Positions 61,170 to 64,000 of a DNA stretch of 64,000 nt are shown here, in pieces; the stretch's first letter is position 1, and each line of letters begins with the position of its first letter. The stretch is from an uncultured Clostridia bacterium (lineage in GTDB: Bacteria; Bacillota; Clostridia; TANB77; CAG-508): positions 1 to 64,000 of the forward strand of contig CAPXSA010000014.1 in NCBI GenBank assembly GCA_948735595.1. Reading direction: 5' to 3'. Below the pieces are notes generated by a model. That model was not told the DNA's origin and searched no databases. It worked only from the letters and a program-made list of their open reading frames with translations. A program made the translations under genes and the position numbers.

Positions 61170-61249
61170 TTGCAATTACTAGAAAAATGGGGTATACTAA
61201 TAATCGCAAGATAAATTACTAGAAGCGTGGGAACAAATCCCACGCTTCT
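61170..61249 (+). promoter_or_regulatory. rimP-nusA operon promoter and leader hairpin
   Basis: TTGCAA (61170-61175), 17 bases, TATACT (61193-61198). The leader then folds AGAAGCGTGGGA, loop ACAAA, TCCCACGCTTCT (61221-61249): 12-bp stem, five-base loop, no T-run after it. Confidence 0.85.
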
Positions 61250-61273
61250 ATCGTAAAAGTAAAGAGGAGTAAA

Positions 61274-61738
61274 ATGGCAAATATAGAAGAAAAGGTAGAA
61301 AACCTAATTTGTAAAACAATTGAAGATTTAGGATATGAATTGTATGATGTCATCTATGAAAAAGAAGCACAAGACTATTATTTAAGAATTTTCATTGATA
61401 CACCTAATGGAATTAGTTTAGAAGATTGTGAGAAAGTAAATGATGCAATTAACGATATGCTAGATGAAGCAAATTACATTAAAGACCAATATTTCCTAGA
61501 AGTTTCATCACCAGGGGTAGAAAGAGTGCTTAGAAAAGATAAGCATTTACAAGCAAATATAGGAGAAGAAATTGTATGTAATCTATTTAAGCCAATAGAA
61601 AAAGAAAAGCAAATAGAAGGTGTTTTACAAGAATTTGACAAAGATAAATTAATATTACAGATTGAAGGAAAAGAAGAAGTTACAGAAATAGAGAGAAAGA
61701 ATATTGCGAAAATGAAGTTAAAATATCATTGGAATTAA
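61274..61738 (+). CDS. rimP: ribosome maturation factor RimP
   Basis: A 154-residue RimP for 30S assembly. LGYELYDVIYEKEAQDYYLR, IDTPNGISLEDCEKVNDAI and LEVSSPGVERVLRKDKH are family-specific; the C-terminal SH3-like domain ends at IAKMKLKYHWN. First gene of rimP-nusA-ylxR-ylxQ-infB. Confidence 0.96.
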   Translation: MANIEEKVENLICKTIEDLGYELYDVIYEKEAQDYYLRIFIDTPNGISLEDCEKVNDAINDMLDEANYIKDQYFLEVSSPGVERVLRKDKHLQANIGEEIVCNLFKPIEKEKQIEGVLQEFDKDKLILQIEGKEEVTEIERKNIAKMKLKYHWN

Positions 61739-61754
61739 GGAGGAATTGGGAAAA

Positions 61755-63269
61755 ATGAAGAAGGCAAAAGCAAATGGACCAGCTATTGATAGCAAAGAAT
61801 TAATTGAGGCACTAGAAGAACTTGAAAAAGAAAGAGGAATCAAAAAAGAGGTTATTTTAGAGTCTATTGAAACTGCTTTAGTAACAGCATATAAAAGAAA
61901 CTTTGAATCTAGCGAAAATGTAAAAGTAACTATGGATGGTAAGTCAGGCGAAACTCATGTATATGCCGAAAAAGAGGTAGTAGAAATAGTAGAAAATCCA
62001 AACTTACAAATTAATTTAGCAGATGCACAAAAACTAAGTAAAAAATTAGCTATTGGAGATGTTGCTGAAATTGAGATTGTTCCAAAGAACTTTGGAAGAA
62101 TTGCAGCACAAACAGCAAAGCAAGTCATTGTACAAAAAATTAGAGAAGAGTCTAGAAACGTTCTTTTTGATGCCTTTAATGAAAGAAAAGGTGAAATTGT
62201 ATCAGGACTAGTACAAAAAGCGGATGGTGGAGTTGTTGTATTAGATTTAGGAAGACTAGAAGGAGTTATGACAGTAAGAGAACAAATACCAACTGAAAAA
62301 TATCATGTAAATGATAAATTAAGAGCGTATGTAGTAGATGTAGAAAGAGGAGCAAAAGGTTCACCACAAGTACTGGTATCAAGAGCATGCCCAGATTTTG
62401 TTAGAAAATTGTTTGAACTAGAGATTCCAGAAATCTATGAAGGAGTTATTGAACTAAAAAGTGTTTCAAGAGATCCGGGAAGTAGAAGTAAAGTAGCAGT
62501 ATATTCTCCAAATGAAAATATTGACCCAGTTGGTTCTTGTGTAGGACAAAAGGGAATTCGTATTCAGAACATTATCAACGAATTAAGTGGAGAAAAAATT
62601 GATGTTATTGAATGGAATGCAGACCCAGCCATTTATATTTCTTCAGCATTACTTCCTGCACAAGTTATGGCAGTAGATATTCATGAAGAAGAAAAGTTTG
62701 CACAAGTGATTGTTCCTGATGACCAATTATCTTTAGCTATTGGAAAAGCGGGGCAAAATGCTAGATTAGCAGCAAAATTGACAACTTGGAAAATTGATAT
62801 TAAGAGTGAATCTCAATTTAGAGAGATGATGCAAAAGGCCCAAGAGGAAGCAGAAGAAGTAGTTGAAGAAGCTAGGGTAGAGGAAGTAATAGAAGAAGTA
62901 GAAGAAAAGCCAGTTAAGAAAGCAACAAAGAAATCTACGAAGAAGGAAGAAATAACAGAAGAGCCAGGAGAAGAAAAGAAGGCTAAAAAGGCGACTAAGA
63001 AATCTACCAAAAAAGTAGAAGAAAGTGAAGCGACTGAAAAAGTAAAAGAAGAAAAGAAAACAACTAAAAAGGCAAAAGCAAAAAAAGAAGAAATAGCTAA
63101 AGAAGCAGAGGAAAAGCCTAAAAAGACAGCTAAGAAGACTACTAAAAAATCAGAAGAAAGTGAAGCAGTAGAAGAAAAAACTAAAAAGACGAGAGCAAAG
63201 AAAACAGAAGAAGAGCCTGCAAAGGAAAAGAAGACAAGAAAGACAAAAAAGGCAGACGTAGATGAATAA
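61755..63269 (+). CDS. nusA: transcription termination/antitermination factor NusA with long Lys/Glu-rich tail
   Basis: A 504-residue NusA. The N-terminal polymerase-binding domain (about 1-125), S1 domain (about 135-200, GLVQKADGGVVVLDLGRLEG) and two KH domains (PVGSCVGQKGIRIQNIINEL and SLAIGKAGQNARLAAKLT) end near residue 355. A tail of about 145 residues follows, made of near-repeats of KKATKKSTKK and KKTAKKTTKK with Glu spacers, resembling bacterial histone-H1-like tails. Most Firmicute NusA proteins stop near residue 370. I start at the ATG 61755, 11 bases after GGAGG; TTG 61746 is too close. Confidence 0.95.
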   Translation: MKKAKANGPAIDSKELIEALEELEKERGIKKEVILESIETALVTAYKRNFESSENVKVTMDGKSGETHVYAEKEVVEIVENPNLQINLADAQKLSKKLAIGDVAEIEIVPKNFGRIAAQTAKQVIVQKIREESRNVLFDAFNERKGEIVSGLVQKADGGVVVLDLGRLEGVMTVREQIPTEKYHVNDKLRAYVVDVERGAKGSPQVLVSRACPDFVRKLFELEIPEIYEGVIELKSVSRDPGSRSKVAVYSPNENIDPVGSCVGQKGIRIQNIINELSGEKIDVIEWNADPAIYISSALLPAQVMAVDIHEEEKFAQVIVPDDQLSLAIGKAGQNARLAAKLTTWKIDIKSESQFREMMQKAQEEAEEVVEEARVEEVIEEVEEKPVKKATKKSTKKEEITEEPGEEKKAKKATKKSTKKVEESEATEKVKEEKKTTKKAKAKKEEIAKEAEEKPKKTAKKTTKKSEESEAVEEKTKKTRAKKTEEEPAKEKKTRKTKKADVDE

Positions 63270-63317
63270 TGTATAAAATATGCAAATACATTTAAAATGG
63301 AGGAAGTGACAAACATT

Positions 63318-63575
63318 TTGAAAAAATTACCACAAAGAACATGTATTGGATGCAATACACAAAAGGATAAAAAAGACTTAATTCGTATTGTAAAAAATAA
63401 AGAGGGGGAAATCTCTCTTGACAAAACAGGGAAAGCACAAGGAAGAGGAGCATATCTTTGTGATAGTACAGAATGTTTAGAAAAAGCGATTAAGTCAAGA
63501 AGATTAGAAAAAAGTTTTGAAATGAAAATAGAAGATAACATCTATGAAGAGTTAAGAGAAAGAATAAAGGAGTAA
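63318..63575 (+). CDS. ylxR: YlxR/RnpM family RNA-binding protein
   Basis: An 85-residue YlxR (DUF448) protein, reported to bind RNase P RNA in Bacillus. Signature LPQRTCIGCNTQKDKKDLIRI and GRGAYLCDSTECLEKA. A TTG start at 63318 gives the standard N-terminus; the in-frame ATG at 63297 contains the GGAGG site itself, so I do not use it. Third gene of the operon. Confidence 0.9.
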   Translation: MKKLPQRTCIGCNTQKDKKDLIRIVKNKEGEISLDKTGKAQGRGAYLCDSTECLEKAIKSRRLEKSFEMKIEDNIYEELRERIKE

Positions 63576-63581
63576 TAGAAT

Positions 63582-63905
63582 TTGAGCGATAGCACAAAAA
63601 TATGTGGACTAATAGGGATTGCCACCAAGGCAGGAAAAATTGTAGCTGGTACAGATGCCTGTATAGAAGATATGCAAAAAGGCAAAGTGAAGTTAGTATT
63701 GGTAGCTGAGGATGCTTCTGAAAGAACAAAGAAAACCTTTGAGGAAGAAGCAAAAAAATATCAGATTGCAATATATACGATATTATCCATAGAGGAATTA
63801 AGTAAAGCAATGGGGAAGGTAAATAAGGCAGTGATAGGAATTAAAGATATTGGTTTTTCGAAAAAAATGATAAGTATCATTAATGGGGGTGAAGTGATTG
63901 GGTAA
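63582..63905 (+). CDS. ylxQ: L7Ae-family K-turn-binding protein
   Basis: A 107-residue L7Ae/YlxQ-type protein: LIGIATKAGKIVAGTDACIE, KVKLVLVAEDASERTKKTFE and KAVIGIKDIGFSKKMI. These bind K-turn RNA. TTG start after AAAGGAG; its 3' end overlaps infB by 8 bases. Confidence 0.9.
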   Translation: MSDSTKICGLIGIATKAGKIVAGTDACIEDMQKGKVKLVLVAEDASERTKKTFEEEAKKYQIAIYTILSIEELSKAMGKVNKAVIGIKDIGFSKKMISIINGGEVIG

Positions 63906-64000
63906 AATTAAAATACATGAAATAGCAAAATTATTAGGATTAGGAAGTAAAGAGGTTGTAGCCAAGGCACAAGAATTAGGAATTGAGGCAACTAGCCATT
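63898..64000 (+). CDS. infB: translation initiation factor IF-2, N-terminal fragment
   Basis: The first 34 codons of infB; the rest lies beyond the window. The IF2-N domain IKIHEIAKLLGLGSKEVVAK is visible. Start is TTG at 63898-63900, after GGGGGTGA, and overlaps the ylxQ stop. Gene order agrees. Confidence 0.92.
   Translation, partial: MGKIKIHEIAKLLGLGSKEVVAKAQELGIEATSH

Noticed and set aside
62813..63541. Long minus-strand open frame over the nusA tail
   Set aside because: It is a shadow of the Lys/Glu-codon-rich tail, with no ribosome site and a Ser/Phe-repeat translation.
1..64000. CRISPR array, prophage or conjugative element
   Set aside because: No regularly spaced direct repeats, and no phage structural, integrase or conjugation genes are visible.

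Overview
The window is AT-rich chromosomal DNA from a spore-forming Firmicute of the Clostridia, most like the uncultivated gut lineages. The evidence is the gene content (spoVAC-spoVAD-spoVAE, yabG, veg, yunB, a SipL-like coat protein, sepF-divIVA, infC-rpmI-rplT, rimP-nusA-ylxR-ylxQ-infB), strong AGGAGG ribosome sites and heavy use of A/T-ending codons. No plasmid or complete prophage is visible.

Layout. 0-9 kb: partial zinc-ribbon gene, a polytopic GtrII-like protein, an ABC exporter pair, a Nudix hydrolase, yabG and veg, plus two GC-richer foreign-looking genes (2163-2951 and 8487-9116). 9-14 kb: sipL-like and yunB sporulation genes, then an acyltransferase and an esterase that both need a +1 frameshift. 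14-18 kb: zinc-ribbon/TPR protein, rplM-rpsI divergent from infC-rpmI-rplT, and a small pilin-like gene. 18-21 kb (minus strand): a MutS domain-I protein, dodecin, spoVAC, spoVAD and spoVAE. 21-34 kb: GH18 protein, greA, deoD, pyrG, groES-groEL under a variant CIRCE operator, mtaB, a short alaS, HIT protein and sortase. 34.4-35.3 kb: tRNA-His, tRNA-Gln and three miniproteins. 35-48 kb: mutL-miaA, sepF, divIVA, rsmD, ftsK and a beta-CASP hydrolase. 48-55 kb: GH15 glucoamylase, a REP-associated tyrosine transposase (RAYT), radA, disA and cyclophilin. 55-61 kb: two large pilin-like surface proteins around mutS2. 61-64 kb: the nusA-infB operon, running off the window.

Main discovery candidate: the codon CGG appears to be a +1 frameshift signal. 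Reading every gene by eye, I find in-frame CGG in native-looking genes only four times (spoVAD, radA, an HxxxD acyltransferase and an alpha/beta hydrolase). At each one the conserved protein continues only if a single base is skipped, so that CGGN is read as C + GGN (Gly). In spoVAD and radA the shifted frame restores strongly conserved sequence. The only other in-frame CGG codons (five) are in the two foreign-looking genes, where they read through as Arg. This suggests an unassigned or starved CGG codon that the ribosome escapes by +1 slippage, or quadruplet decoding.

Second theme: at least three families of short structured repeats are scattered between genes. They are (1) REP-like TGTCAG...GGGGACGTTCC...CTGACA hairpins that also bracket the RAYT gene; (2) a two-hairpin element whose loops are conserved (CTAGGAAA, TTGACGTAG, AAGTTATG) while its stems differ but keep pairing; and (3) CTGT...ACAG elements, one of which sits between groES and groEL behind what looks like a relic of the groEL start. 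Coordinates and motifs were read by eye; no database search or computation was possible.
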